From: Sphingobacteriales bacterium | GTDB lineage: Bacteria > Bacteroidota > Bacteroidia > Chitinophagales > Chitinophagaceae | DNA length: 64,000 bases | Direction of reading: 5' to 3' | NCBI GenBank assembly: GCA_016708305.1 | Contig: JADJGB010000001.1 | Location: forward strand, 434,001 to 498,000 | In this document: piece after piece, positions 41,376 to 50,288 of the stretch | How the letters are laid out: each line of letters opens with the position of its first letter | How positions within the stretch are numbered: the stretch's first letter is position 1 | Notes under the pieces: model-generated | Seen by the model: only the letters and a program-made list of their open reading frames with translations | Told to the model about the DNA's origin: nothing | Databases searched by the model: none | Translations under genes and position numbers: made by a program

Positions 41376-43009
41376 TTCTGCATTCTATAAATTTCATAAG
41401 GTAATTGGCAAAAATCAATTCTGTGTTCAAGCAATGTGTAGTCGTCCACATACTTGGCAGGTGCAAAAATCAAACGCTGTTTGCTTTTAAATTTCGGCAA
41501 TCCTTTACATAAGTCCAATGTCAAGGCATTTTGTTTTAGCCACTCAATGTCGTCTTTGTAAAACAGAAATACTTCATAGTTTTTGCTTTCGCCTATAAAA
41601 CCTGTTTTGGTGTCAATGTTTTTTTCGTCAAATTCTTCGCCTGTGGCGGTATAGAACAGATAACGTGCAAACTCTGTGAAAGAGGGTAAATTTTCCCCTC
41701 TCAATAAACTTTCCATTTCTATGGTTTCGCCCAATTCAAAATAACTGAACGTTCCGCCTGTTCCTTTTTTTAGTAATTCGCTTTTGGGAGTTGGTACGCC
41801 TTTGATAACTCTGCGAATTCTTTCGGCTGTAATGGTGTTGGCATAATCTTCCTGCTCTACCAATATAAATTTACGGTTGCCACCTTGTGCTGAGCCTGTG
41901 GAAGCATCTTCTTTGTTGAGTTCTAAAACCGCGTGTGCAGTTGTTCCTGAACCCGCAAAACTGTCAAGGATAATGTCGTTTTCGTTGGTTGCCAAATGGA
42001 TAATTCTTTTCAGTAATGCTGTTGGTTTTGGTGTATTGAAAATCTTTTCACCGTCAAAAAGTTGCATTAGCTCTTGAGTTGCTCCTGTTGCAGTATCAAC
42101 GTCCGTCCATATTGTAAACGGATTTGTCCCTTTTTCTTCTGCTTCAAATTTGTATCGCTTGTATTGCGGTTTTGATTTTCCTGTTTTACCAAATACAATT
42201 CTGTTTTCAGCTAAGGCTTCTTCAAATTTTTCTTTTGTAAAACGCCAATGTCTATCTTTTGGTGGAAGAAAAATACTGTTCGTGTTTGGGTTTACAATTT
42301 CATAAGATAAGTTTTCTCGTATTCCGGGTGCGTCCATTGGGTCTGCAACCCAATCACCTTTCGGATCATTATCAGGGTTTGAAAATTTATCATCTTTAAT
42401 CCCTAATGGGTTTAATCTAAATTGTTCAATATTTTTTGCGTAGCAAATTGTGTAATTGTGTGAAAGCGAAACATCAATATCATTTTGGCTTGACTTTCTA
42501 TGATTCCAAATGAAATTTGCTTTGAAATTATTTTCACCAAAAATTTCATCAAGTAATACCCTTAAATTATGCTGTTCATTATCGTCACAAGAAATAAAAA
42601 TAGCACCATCCTCGCTCAATAATTCACGCAATAATTTTAAGCGTGGCATCATCAGACAAAGCCATTTGTCGTGGCGTGTCATATCTTCTTTGTCCACCAC
42701 ACTACCCAACCATTCTTTTATCATCGGGCTGTTTACATTGTCGTTATACACCCAATTTTCGTTTCCTGTGTTGTAAGGCGGGTCTATGTAAATGCACTTT
42801 ACTTTTCCAGCATAAGTAGGCAAAAGTGCTTTTAATGCTTTCAGGTTGTCGCCTTGTACAATCAGGTTATCGTGCAAAGAAACGGTGCCTGTTCCGCCAT
42901 AAGCGGGATCCGTAAGGCTCAATTCTGCCTTTGGCACCAATTGGTGATACTTAACCGCCAAATGGTGGTTTTGTACAAATGTTTTTCCTTTGAAATTGAG
43001 TGTCGGCAT
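41372..43009 (-). CDS. Type III DNA methyltransferase (N6-adenine, Mod subunit)
   Basis: 545 residues, unbroken. Beta-class order: catalytic DPPY motif in KCIYIDPPYNTGNENWVY (about residues 74-91) before the SAM motif IILDSFAGSGTTAHAVL (about residues 340-356). The variable target-recognition region lies between. It methylates adenine in an asymmetric site and provides the specificity for Res. A 23-bp insertion-like repeat (41883-41905) adds DASTGSAQGG in frame close after the SAM motif. It starts 8 bp after the DUF262 gene stop and its TGA overlaps the dinD ATG. The target site cannot be predicted from sequence alone. Confidence 0.94.
   Translation of the reverse strand: MPTLNFKGKTFVQNHHLAVKYHQLVPKAELSLTDPAYGGTGTVSLHDNLIVQGDNLKALKALLPTYAGKVKCIYIDPPYNTGNENWVYNDNVNSPMIKEWLGSVVDKEDMTRHDKWLCLMMPRLKLLRELLSEDGAIFISCDDNEQHNLRVLLDEIFGENNFKANFIWNHRKSSQNDIDVSLSHNYTICYAKNIEQFRLNPLGIKDDKFSNPDNDPKGDWVADPMDAPGIRENLSYEIVNPNTNSIFLPPKDRHWRFTKEKFEEALAENRIVFGKTGKSKPQYKRYKFEAEEKGTNPFTIWTDVDTATGATQELMQLFDGEKIFNTPKPTALLKRIIHLATNENDIILDSFAGSGTTAHAVLELNKEDASTGSAQGGNRKFILVEQEDYANTITAERIRRVIKGVPTPKSELLKKGTGGTFSYFELGETIEMESLLRGENLPSFTEFARYLFYTATGEEFDEKNIDTKTGFIGESKNYEVFLFYKDDIEWLKQNALTLDLCKGLPKFKSKQRLIFAPAKYVDDYTLLEHRIDFCQLPYEIYRMQK
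41883..41905. repeat. Short interspersed repeat inserted in frame in mod
   Basis: CCTTGTGCTGAGCCTGTGGA and the next three bases closely resemble a short sequence I know as dispersed in Bacteroidota and other genomes (CCTTGTGCTGAGC with near-mirror GAAGG end). Here it encodes STGSAQG in the middle of a conserved methyltransferase region. No second copy was seen in this window. Confidence 0.5.
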
Positions 43010-43017
43010 ATTATTAT

Positions 43018-44704
43018 TTAATTACTTAATTCTTGAATTTTCCAAATAGCTTTAGCATCTTTAGCTAATATTCTTTGTCGGGCAGCCAATTTATCTTCAT
43101 TCCAGGTTTCGTAATGTTCCGGAATTGATTTGGTTATATCACAATTAGAACTTAAAAAATAAGTTTTTTATCATTATACGGTTTTTGGTCGGCTTCTCTG
43201 TTTAACTTTTTTCTAACAATGTTAAATTACCAATTCGGTACACTGAACGATTTATTTCGTCAAAAGTAAATTCTCCCCAAGCATCATCTGCATTTTCAGG
43301 AAGAATATGTTCAAACGTGAATAAATCACTTTCTGAATCAATGTCTTTGTTAAATTTATAGCGTTCAATTTTGGATAAGATATACTTAACTATTTTATGA
43401 TTTCGAGAAGTATTTTTAAATTCTTTGGTTGAAAAATCATTTTCAAAATTAAAATCATTGACATAAATCTCCTGAAAGTCTTGAGGATTAAATGATTTAT
43501 CACGGTTGATTTTTAAGGCTACTGAATTATATACTTCTTCTTGGGCATTTGGGTTTAAGCCACCAATGATATTGTATCTAAAAGAAATGACAGCGCAAAT
43601 CTTGGTTAATTTTGTTAATTTATCAGTTTCCAAATTTCGAATGGCTGCTAATAAAAGTGAATTCGTTTGCCTGATTTGGAAAAGTTTTAATTCTTTTAAT
43701 GATTTTTTGATATCTGGCTTGTCTCTCCAAAATTCATCTTCAGGGTTTTGTATCGCCAAATAAATATCCGCAGTGTCGTTCAAATTTCGAACTAATTCAA
43801 AAACTTGTTCTTTGGATTTTATACTTCCTCTAATTACCTTAAATAAATCCTTTTTTCCGACAGATTTATTTGCACTATTCCAATAATAACGTAAGTAATC
43901 TTCTACTTTTTGTTCTCCTAATTTACCTATTATCTTACTCCAAATGTTTTCAAGTTCTTCGATTTCTGAAATATGAGGCTTTGTTTCATCTACAACAGAA
44001 AATAAATAATTTTTAAGTAAGTCTGCCGATGAAAGCTGAACACCTCTTGCATTTAAGGTTTCAAATACTTTAAACGCATTTAATTGGTCTGTAACCTCTA
44101 TAACTGTAAAAAATAGTCTATCTACTAAATTGTCTATAAATCCTGCTAACGCTTCTCCAGACTTAAATTCTTTTTTAATTCTTTCATAATACCAATTGAA
44201 GCACTCTCTCATGTGTTTTTCAGAAGTATTCGTATTTCTTAAAGGCAAATCTTTTAATAATACTAAATGTTGTTTATAGTAATCATCACTATTTCTATTT
44301 AATTTAAGTTTATTATTGGATATCAAAGTAACAGGATCTACATAGCCAATATAACTATTCAATAGGCTTTCCTTTCTTTTTACATTATTTTCACTATCAA
44401 TTCCGGCAATTGCCAAATTATCTAATGATTTTAATACGGCTAAAATCATTAAACTCATAGTAGTCAAACGATGTTGCCCATCTATGATGATAAATTCTTT
44501 ATTGTTAGCTGTTTGAAGCACCAGATACCCCATATAGTGTCCATCTTCCTCATTCGAAAGGAGAAGTTTTATGTCCATCCACAAGTCATCCCATTGTTCA
44601 GCCTCCCAAGTATAATCACGTTGAAATTTTGGAATTTCATAACGCAAATCATTTCCCATTAACTGACGATATGTTTTATTTGACGTACCTTGTATTCCCT
44701 TCAT
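43018..44704 (-). CDS. DUF262/DUF1524 protein, GmrSD-like nuclease, frame broken twice near its end
   Basis: About 562 residues. The N-terminal DUF262 (ParB/GmrS-like) domain has YTWEAEQWDDLW and the DGQHR motif in FIIIDGQHRLTTMSLMIL; the C-terminal DUF1524 (HNH, GmrD-like) has LFTFEHILPENADDAWGE and RIGNLTLLE. The visible frame stops at 43202, but adding one A in the A6 run (about 43207) and one T in the T6 run (about 43155) extends it through LNREADQKPYNDKKLIF, WNEDKLAARQRILAKDAKAIW to a stop at 43018, the usual family C-terminus. Related GmrSD proteins are NTP-dependent type IV restriction enzymes against modified DNA. Overlaps the xre stop (ATGA) and is followed by mod after 8 bp. Confidence 0.88.
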
Positions 44705-45015
44705 GATTTTTTGTTTTTTACGTTATACTTCACTTTCTCTTCTGCCACTTTCATTGCTTGTAATGCTAAATCTTCATCTTGTACTTCGTAAGCCAATTTG
44801 TCGGACAGCCAAGCAATGATTACCTCATTTTTCTGCTTTTTGTAAAAGTTGGAAAGTGCTTTTACTTGTTCTCTTGTCGGCATACGTTCATCACGTTCAA
44901 TTTTGCTTAAAATAGTCGGGTCGAGTGAAAGTTCCGCTCCAACTTCTCTAAGCAAAAGCCCTTTTTCTTCCCGTAGTTCACGCAATATTATTCCTATTGT
45001 TTTAATTACTTCCAT
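44701..45015 (-). CDS. XRE-family helix-turn-helix regulator of the defence operon
   Basis: 104 residues from the ATG at 45015 (MEVIKTIGIILRELREEKGL). The HTH spans about residues 9-60: LREVGAELSLDPTILSKIER with DERMPTREQVKALSNFY. The C-terminal part is Lys-rich (KVKYNVKNKKS). It resembles the controller and Cro/CI-like proteins that set the timing of restriction-modification genes. Its TGA overlaps the DUF262 ATG (44704-44702), so it is translationally coupled as the first gene. Two inverted repeats lie 66-115 bp upstream and may be its operators. Confidence 0.88.
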   Translation of the reverse strand: MEVIKTIGIILRELREEKGLLLREVGAELSLDPTILSKIERDERMPTREQVKALSNFYKKQKNEVIIAWLSDKLAYEVQDEDLALQAMKVAEEKVKYNVKNKKS

Positions 45016-45080
45016 TTTTATTTCTTTTTTGTGTTCGTGAACCGCAAGCGGTTTCAATTCGCTTTGTTTTGACTTGACAA

Positions 45081-45130
45081 ATATTGGCGAATATACAAAA
45101 GTAATTCGGTCTATTTAGCTATTTGCTAAA
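45081..45130. promoter_or_regulatory. Two inverted repeats upstream of xre, candidate operators
   Basis: ATATT-ggcg-AATAT at 45081-45094 and TTTAGC-tattt-GCTAAA at 45114-45130. Both lie in the expected promoter region of the operon, and their half-sites are 9-11 bp apart centre to centre, as for a dimeric HTH protein. No exact TAnnTTTG element was seen between them and the ATG. Confidence 0.45.
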
Positions 45131-45193
45131 ATTTTTATCAACATTAAGGTAGAAGTCGGATGGTGGGTGGGCTCAGGTACGGTTGGACAAAAT

Positions 45194-45216
45194 TAAATGT
45201 GATACAGCGCGTTGGC
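45194..45216. repeat. Right member of the direct-repeat pair flanking the defence island
   Basis: AAATGTG, 7 bases, GCGTTGGCT; compare 37995-38019. Confidence 0.35.
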
Positions 45217-45392
45217 TTTGTGCGGTTGGTTGCACCTCTTTTAATTTTGCGAAGCATTGGAAATTTTTGTTTTTCCGTCTGTCTGTTGATGTTGTTTCGG
45301 AGAGGTAAACTGTCATTGCTGACTACCAAATATTCGAAACACACTCCCATTCCAGAAAAACATTCTATCAAAATCATCAATGGAATAACTTT

Positions 45393-46409
45393 CTAATTAC
45401 TTTGACCATTTTGTCCTTTCGGACTATTATGTTTTTCGTTTTGTATCACATTTTCGAGAGTCCATTCAATTCTTGTTTCAGATGGGCTTTTGCGGTATTG
45501 GCAATTGGTTTTGGTACATATCGGACATTGAAAATAGGCGCACCCGTCTATGTGCACAAACAGTTCTAAGCTTTCGCCAAATTTATCTTTGATCAGACGG
45601 GTAAGGTTTTCAATTTCATCATGTGCTTCATTTACGGTGAGGTACCAGGGCACCGTGAGATGGCAGTCCACATGCAGCACACTCCCATACTTTATAACCC
45701 GCAGGTTATGAATGTCTATCCAATTTTCACGTCGGTTGGCATTTACTTTTTCAATCATAGACTGCAGCAACTGGGTATCTGCTTCGTCCATAATGCCTGC
45801 TACCGATTTGCGGATGATGGTGTAAGAGATATAAATGATAAAACAAGCCAGAATGATGGCCACCACTGCATCAATCCATTGAAAATGAGTGAAGTAGAGG
45901 AGTATTAATCCTACAATGACCCCCAGGGTAGAGTAAGTGTCAGTCTGCAGGTGTTTGCCGCTTGTTTCCAGCGCTAACGAATGGTTTTTTTTTCCTCTGA
46001 TGATGCAATAAGCGCCTAATCCGTAGTTTATTACGGCAGTGATGGAAATCAGGATGATTCCCAAGTCCACCTTTTCAATTGGCCCCGGATAAACCAGTTT
46101 GTAAATAGCTTTGTATAAGATAACAATACCCGCAATGCCAATCAGGGTTCCTTCTATGGCGGCAGATAAAAATTCGGCTTTGCCATGTCCGTAAGGGTGG
46201 TTGATATCGCGTGGCAGTGAAGAAATATATAAGCTATACAACCCGATAAAACCGGCCACAACGTTTACAATACTTTCAAGTGCATCCGTTAAAATTGAAA
46301 CCGAGGATGTGAAATAAAATGCAATAAACTTTATTATCAGTAAAATTACTGAAACCGAAGCTACCCATTTTTGAATTTGAAGGTTTTGTTTTGATTCAAC
46401 TGCTTGCAT
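45393..46409 (-). CDS. Cation diffusion facilitator (CDF) metal transporter with a Cys-rich tail
   Basis: 338 residues, inner membrane, about six transmembrane segments (ISVILLIIKFIAFYFTSS onwards). Metal-site motifs: LTDALESIVN in helix II and GKHLQTDTYS (HxxxD) in helix V; NHPYGHGKAEF follows helix II. The cytosolic domain (residues 205-290) is the usual dimerising fold. Unusual: after HIDGC the tail carries Cys290, 295, 298 and 303 in a C-x4-C-x2-C-x4-C pattern, which could bind zinc or iron. CDF proteins export Zn2+, Fe2+, Co2+ or Cd2+ in exchange for protons. Probably transcribed with lptF, 18 bp upstream on the same strand. Confidence 0.88.
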   Translation of the reverse strand: MQAVESKQNLQIQKWVASVSVILLIIKFIAFYFTSSVSILTDALESIVNVVAGFIGLYSLYISSLPRDINHPYGHGKAEFLSAAIEGTLIGIAGIVILYKAIYKLVYPGPIEKVDLGIILISITAVINYGLGAYCIIRGKKNHSLALETSGKHLQTDTYSTLGVIVGLILLYFTHFQWIDAVVAIILACFIIYISYTIIRKSVAGIMDEADTQLLQSMIEKVNANRRENWIDIHNLRVIKYGSVLHVDCHLTVPWYLTVNEAHDEIENLTRLIKDKFGESLELFVHIDGCAYFQCPICTKTNCQYRKSPSETRIEWTLENVIQNEKHNSPKGQNGQSN

Positions 46410-46427
46410 TATATTGAATTAACAAAC

Positions 46428-48259
46428 TTATTTGTTTTCGGTATTCTTTTTGATGCCCAGCTTTTTTCTGATGGTTCGTTTTAATCTTGTATAAAACTCT
46501 TTGCTAAACAAATTGGAATCATGCATTGCCTTGTAGGTCAAAAATACACCAATTGGAACCAATAAATAGGTTGCCAGCCACATACCGTTGAAAGGCGACA
46601 TTTCGTCTTCTTTTGCTAATTTTTCGCCTCGCGTGGACACAAAGTAGAAAACCATAAAGAATACAATGGCAAAAATAAGTGGCGTACCTAGTCCTCCTTT
46701 TCGGATTATGGAACCCAACGGAGCACCAATCATAAACAAAACAATACACGCAATAGCCAGTGATATTTTTCGGTGCCATTCTATTTTATAGCGCCTGATG
46801 TCTTTTTCCTGTTCATATATTGATGAAGAACTCATTTCAATATTGCTCTTCATCGAGTTGATGACAGACAAAGCTCTTTGATATATGTCGCTTCTTGCAC
46901 TGTCCGGCAGGATGGCTTCAAAATTTTTATCAGTTTTTCTGGGTAAAATATCAACTTTTTTTACAATTGCTTTTACAACCTTTTTTTCTTCCTTTTTGGG
47001 CTCAGGTTTTTTTACCTGTATCGGTGGCGTTTTTTGTTCAGGCGTTGGTGGGGTAGCGCCCCCTGATCTGGGATGAATAGTTTTTTGAATTGAATCTGTC
47101 GTTAAACTGTCAGCCAAAAATGCTTTACGGTTTTCAAGACTGTCTTTAATTCTTTTTACTGTTTCAAGACTGTCTTTAGTAAATTTTATTCTGGCTTCGA
47201 TCGAGTCCTTCTTTCTGGTTTTTTCCCAGCTTTTTAATGCAAATTGAATACTATCGGCTGTAGGTACAGCAATTTTTCGGTCAAATTTCTTTATACCCAG
47301 ATAATCAGCAGTGTTTTTTCTGTAATTTAGTATCGAATCCGGAATTTTGGCTTTCGTGGCACTGTCCTTATAAACCAATAATCCCAAACTATTCCAAATA
47401 CCTCTGTTGAATCGTTCTCTGTCTGCAATCGTGAATTTGCTCATTGAGTCAATTACCTTATCCAATTGTCTCATGTTTAGCACATCCCGATTGTCCTGGT
47501 TGTTGCTATCTGCCGTTGTTTTAAAATCGAATACACTGATATCAAACTGCTTTTTATATTCTTTGAAGCCGAGTCGCACATAATCGGTATTCAATGAATC
47601 AGAAGGGTAGCCCCGTTCTTCGTATCGCCATCCGTTTTTTAGATAAAAATCCAGAAAACGCCTGTCAGCAGAGGGTTTCATAATTCCACTTTTGGCCACA
47701 ATGAATCTGTCCTGCAGTAGATTATTTTGCTCAAAAACAATCACATCATGAATAATACTATCGCTTTCTTTTTTACCTATTTTTATTGCAAATCCGTCAA
47801 TTTTATCATAAAAGACGCCTTCTTTTATTGCAAAGGCCGGCTTTGCCAATACAACATCGGCCAATAAGGTTCGCTGTTTCAAATACGCAACCGGTATGAC
47901 ATAATTTGAAAACAAAAAGCGCCGATACTGATGATAACTGCCACAAAAAACAACGGCCTCATAAACCGGAGCAATGAAATACCCGATGATTTAATGGCTA
48001 CGAGTTCAAAAGTTTCGCCCAGGTTTCCAAATGTCATTAAAGAGGACAATAAAACAGACAATGGCAATGCTAATGGGATAAGTGTAGCGCTCAAATACAA
48101 TAAAAATTTGAAAATGGTGGTTGTGTCCACTCCTTTGCCCACAAAATCATCAATCCATAACCAAAAAAACTGCATTATCAATACAAAAACTGTAATGAAG
48201 AAAATAACCACAAATGGCCCTATAAATGATTTTATAATTAGTTTATCTAATTTCTTCAA
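46428..48259 (-). CDS. LptF/LptG-family permease of LPS export, frame broken once
   Basis: About 610 residues when read through. It is a transmembrane subunit of the Lpt transporter that lifts lipopolysaccharide from the inner membrane. Helices are visible at the N-terminus (FIGPFVVIFFITVFVLIMQFFW, FLLYLSATLIPLALPLSVLL) and at the C-terminus (ISLAIACIVLFMIGAPLGSI, LATYLLVPIGVFLTYKA). The break at about 47906 (T5) joins FFVAVIISIGAFLFSNYVIP. The middle is much longer than in E. coli LptF: a charged, KDS-rich stretch, then a Pro/Lys-rich linker (PPTPEQKTPPIQ), between the periplasmic jellyroll-like part and the last helices. LptF versus LptG cannot be decided. Confidence 0.85.
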
Positions 48260-48380
48260 TTGTTGGTAATGGGTTTATTCTATTAATATTTAATATGTTA
48301 TTTGGCCAAATTTTTTGAATAATCTGCAAATAACGCAATACTGAGTTTAACAAACAAAATTAAAGTATTAAAGATTTGAG

Positions 48381-48421
48381 AAATAAAAAACCTCACAGGC
48401 TAAGATTTAGCGCTATGAGGT
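48381..48421 (-). terminator. Intrinsic terminator after the START-like gene
   Basis: On the minus strand ACCTCA (48421-48416) pairs with TGAGGT (48395-48390) with an inner GCTAA/TTAGC stem, then TTTTTTATTT. It lies 27 bp after the stop at 48448. Confidence 0.75.
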
Positions 48422-48447
48422 CAAATAATATTTAGACGTATGTAAAT

Positions 48448-48825
48448 TTAATTACCTAATCTGTGAAAGAGGTCTTTTACATGATAGTCCCAAAGCTGTG
48501 TTTGATCTTTTATATCTTTTTTTTCTGAAAAATCTGTAATTACAAGAATTGTCTGGTTTGTTATTTCAGATTTATCAATTCTGAACTCAAAATACTCGTT
48601 CTTGGGAGCTCCTACCCAATGAAATCTGATAAATTTATCAGGTTCTTTGTCCAATACTTCGGCTTCTTCCTGCGAACCATTCCAGCTAAAATAGAAAATA
48701 TTTTCATGTTCGTCCACACTGTCTGCAAACCATTCGCTTAATCCGTTGGATGTAGCGAGGAATTCGAACAGAATTGTTGGAGAGCAACGAACAGGGTATT
48801 CTAATGTATATTTCTGCTTACTCAT
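48448..48825 (-). CDS. START-like (AHSA1-related) domain protein
   Basis: 125 residues, a single domain. The helix-grip fold pattern is visible: YTLEYPVRCSPTILFEFLAT, GLSEWFADSVDEHENIFYF, KFIRFHWVG, ILVITDFSEKKD and a long C-terminal helix WDYHVKDLFHRLG. This is a small Bacteroidota branch of the SRPBCC superfamily; members bind hydrophobic ligands, but this branch has no assigned function. It has its own terminator and stands apart from lptF, which begins 189 bp downstream on the same strand. Confidence 0.85.
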   Translation of the reverse strand: MSKQKYTLEYPVRCSPTILFEFLATSNGLSEWFADSVDEHENIFYFSWNGSQEEAEVLDKEPDKFIRFHWVGAPKNEYFEFRIDKSEITNQTILVITDFSEKKDIKDQTQLWDYHVKDLFHRLGN

Positions 48826-49006
48826 TTGTCAATATTATAAGATACATTTTGCGGCAAGTATAGGTATTTTATGCCAATATCAAATTTTTTTTTTTAAATA
48901 TTATAAATCAACAACTTAAAAAAGGCATTTAGGAGTAAAATAAGGCTGTATCTTTCAGTTTTTTAGAAATTTGGGAGATGAATTCCGGATTTTTATAACT
49001 TATACC

Positions 49007-49014
49007 TATATTTG
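49007..49014 (+). promoter_or_regulatory. Predicted -7 element of the WecA/MraY-like gene
   Basis: TATATTTG fits TAnnTTTG and lies 19 bp before the ATG at 49033. No -33 at standard spacing. Confidence 0.4.
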
Positions 49015-49032
49015 CACTGTAAACCTTATTGA

Positions 49033-50181
49033 ATGTTGGAAATCGGTATAACAGCTATAATTTCTTTTATAGTTGCATTTCTCGCAATTCCTGTTATAAT
49101 TCTTATAGCAGAAAAAAAGAAATTGTATGACGTTCCTGATGAAAGAAAAGTGCATACCCGCGCTATAGCTTCATTAGGTGGAATAGGCATTTTCTTGGGG
49201 GTTATTTTTTCTTCTCTTTTGAGCATAAGTCTTTTGCAAAATGCTGAATTTCAATACTTTTATGCCTCAGCGCTTATTATATTCTTCACGGGTTTAAAAG
49301 ATGATATTATAGCCTTATCTGCAACTAAGAAATTTATAACCCAAATAGTTGCTGCGGCAATTATTATTCATTTGGGCGGTATTCAAATTGAAAGCATGTA
49401 TGGGATTGGAGGTATTTCTCAACTTTCGCCTGCCTATGGGATTCCCTTAACTTATTTTACTATTATATTGATAATCAACGCCTATAATCTAATAGATGGT
49501 ATTGATGGGCTTGCCGGAAGTCTTAGTTTATTGGCTTCTTTATTGTTTGCTACTTATTTTTATTATGCCGGGCTTCATGCCTATGCTGCGTTTGCATTAG
49601 GATTGGCAGGCAGCCTAATTGCATTTTTGATATTCAATTTTCAGCCGGCAAAGATTTTTATGGGCGATTCGGGTTCATTGCTGATAGGGATGGTAATGTC
49701 TATATTGGTTCTGAAGTTTATAACTGTAGCCAGTTCCCCAGCCGCTGTTGTGCCAATGCAGTCTGCGGTTGGAATCGGTATTGCTGTATTAATTGTGCCA
49801 CTTGTTGATACGCTTCGTGTTTTTGCAATAAGAATGTTAAAAGGGCGTTCTCCATTTTCTCCAGACCGCAATCATGTCCACCATTTGCTGATTGACAGGG
49901 GGCTTAGTCATTCGTCAGTTGCTTTTATTTGTATATTGGCCAATATCACCTTACTAAGTTTTGCATATATTTTCAGATTCATGGGTAATTCTTTTGTGTT
50001 GATAGGGTTATTTGCATTTACACTCATCACAATGGGTATTTTATATTTTAGCCTGCCCAAACGCAAAATGGTTATTCATCGTCAATACGTTATGAGTCAA
50101 AAAAGAAATTTCAATCATACTTCCAAAGTAATTGATCTGAAAACCAGAGAAGAAGTTTCCGCCGAAAAGCTAAGCGGTTAG
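49033..50181 (+). CDS. Polyprenyl-phosphate N-acetylhexosamine-1-phosphate transferase (WecA/MraY family)
   Basis: 382 residues, about ten transmembrane helices. It should load a sugar-1-phosphate from a UDP-sugar onto undecaprenyl phosphate, the first step of O-antigen, capsule or enterobacterial-type polysaccharide. Family motifs: HTRAIASLGGIGIFLG, FTGLKDDIIALS (Asp-Asp), NAYNLIDGIDGLAGSLS (catalytic Asp region), FMGDSGSLLIGMVMS, and PDRNHVHHLLIDRG, the cytosolic His motif of the WecA branch rather than MraY. It is not in a glycan cluster here; the next gene is a TetR regulator in its own unit. The donor sugar (usually UDP-GlcNAc) is inferred. Confidence 0.92.
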   Translation: MLEIGITAIISFIVAFLAIPVIILIAEKKKLYDVPDERKVHTRAIASLGGIGIFLGVIFSSLLSISLLQNAEFQYFYASALIIFFTGLKDDIIALSATKKFITQIVAAAIIIHLGGIQIESMYGIGGISQLSPAYGIPLTYFTIILIINAYNLIDGIDGLAGSLSLLASLLFATYFYYAGLHAYAAFALGLAGSLIAFLIFNFQPAKIFMGDSGSLLIGMVMSILVLKFITVASSPAAVVPMQSAVGIGIAVLIVPLVDTLRVFAIRMLKGRSPFSPDRNHVHHLLIDRGLSHSSVAFICILANITLLSFAYIFRFMGNSFVLIGLFAFTLITMGILYFSLPKRKMVIHRQYVMSQKRNFNHTSKVIDLKTREEVSAEKLSG

Positions 50182-50251
50182 CCACTTTTCTTATAGCTCC
50201 CTCATACTGTTTATTTATAATTTTTTTAAGATTTTTTATGTATGGAAACTT

Positions 50252-50280
50252 TTGCAACTCAATTAGTTTCCTTAGTTTTG
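50252..50280 (+). promoter_or_regulatory. Predicted promoter of the tetR-efflux operon
   Basis: TTG at 50252-50254, 18 bp, then TAGTTTTG at 50273-50280 (perfect TAnnTTTG). The tetR ATG is 8 bp after the -7 element, so the transcript should have almost no leader. Confidence 0.6.
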
Positions 50281-50288
50281 CGCCCCTA

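Larger units (their letters stand above)
45016..45392. other. 377-bp gap between the defence operon and the CDF gene
   Basis: It holds the two inverted repeats upstream of xre and the right flanking repeat (45194-45216). The part 45190-45320 has a texture I associate with intergenic repeats of Bacteroidota, not with genes; a 78-codon reading on each strand here has no family likeness. No terminator for the CDF gene on the minus strand was found. Confidence 0.35.

Noticed and set aside
45144..45396. 78-codon readings on both strands between xre and the CDF gene
   Set aside because: Composition looks like an intergenic repeat; overlapping on both strands with no recognisable domain.
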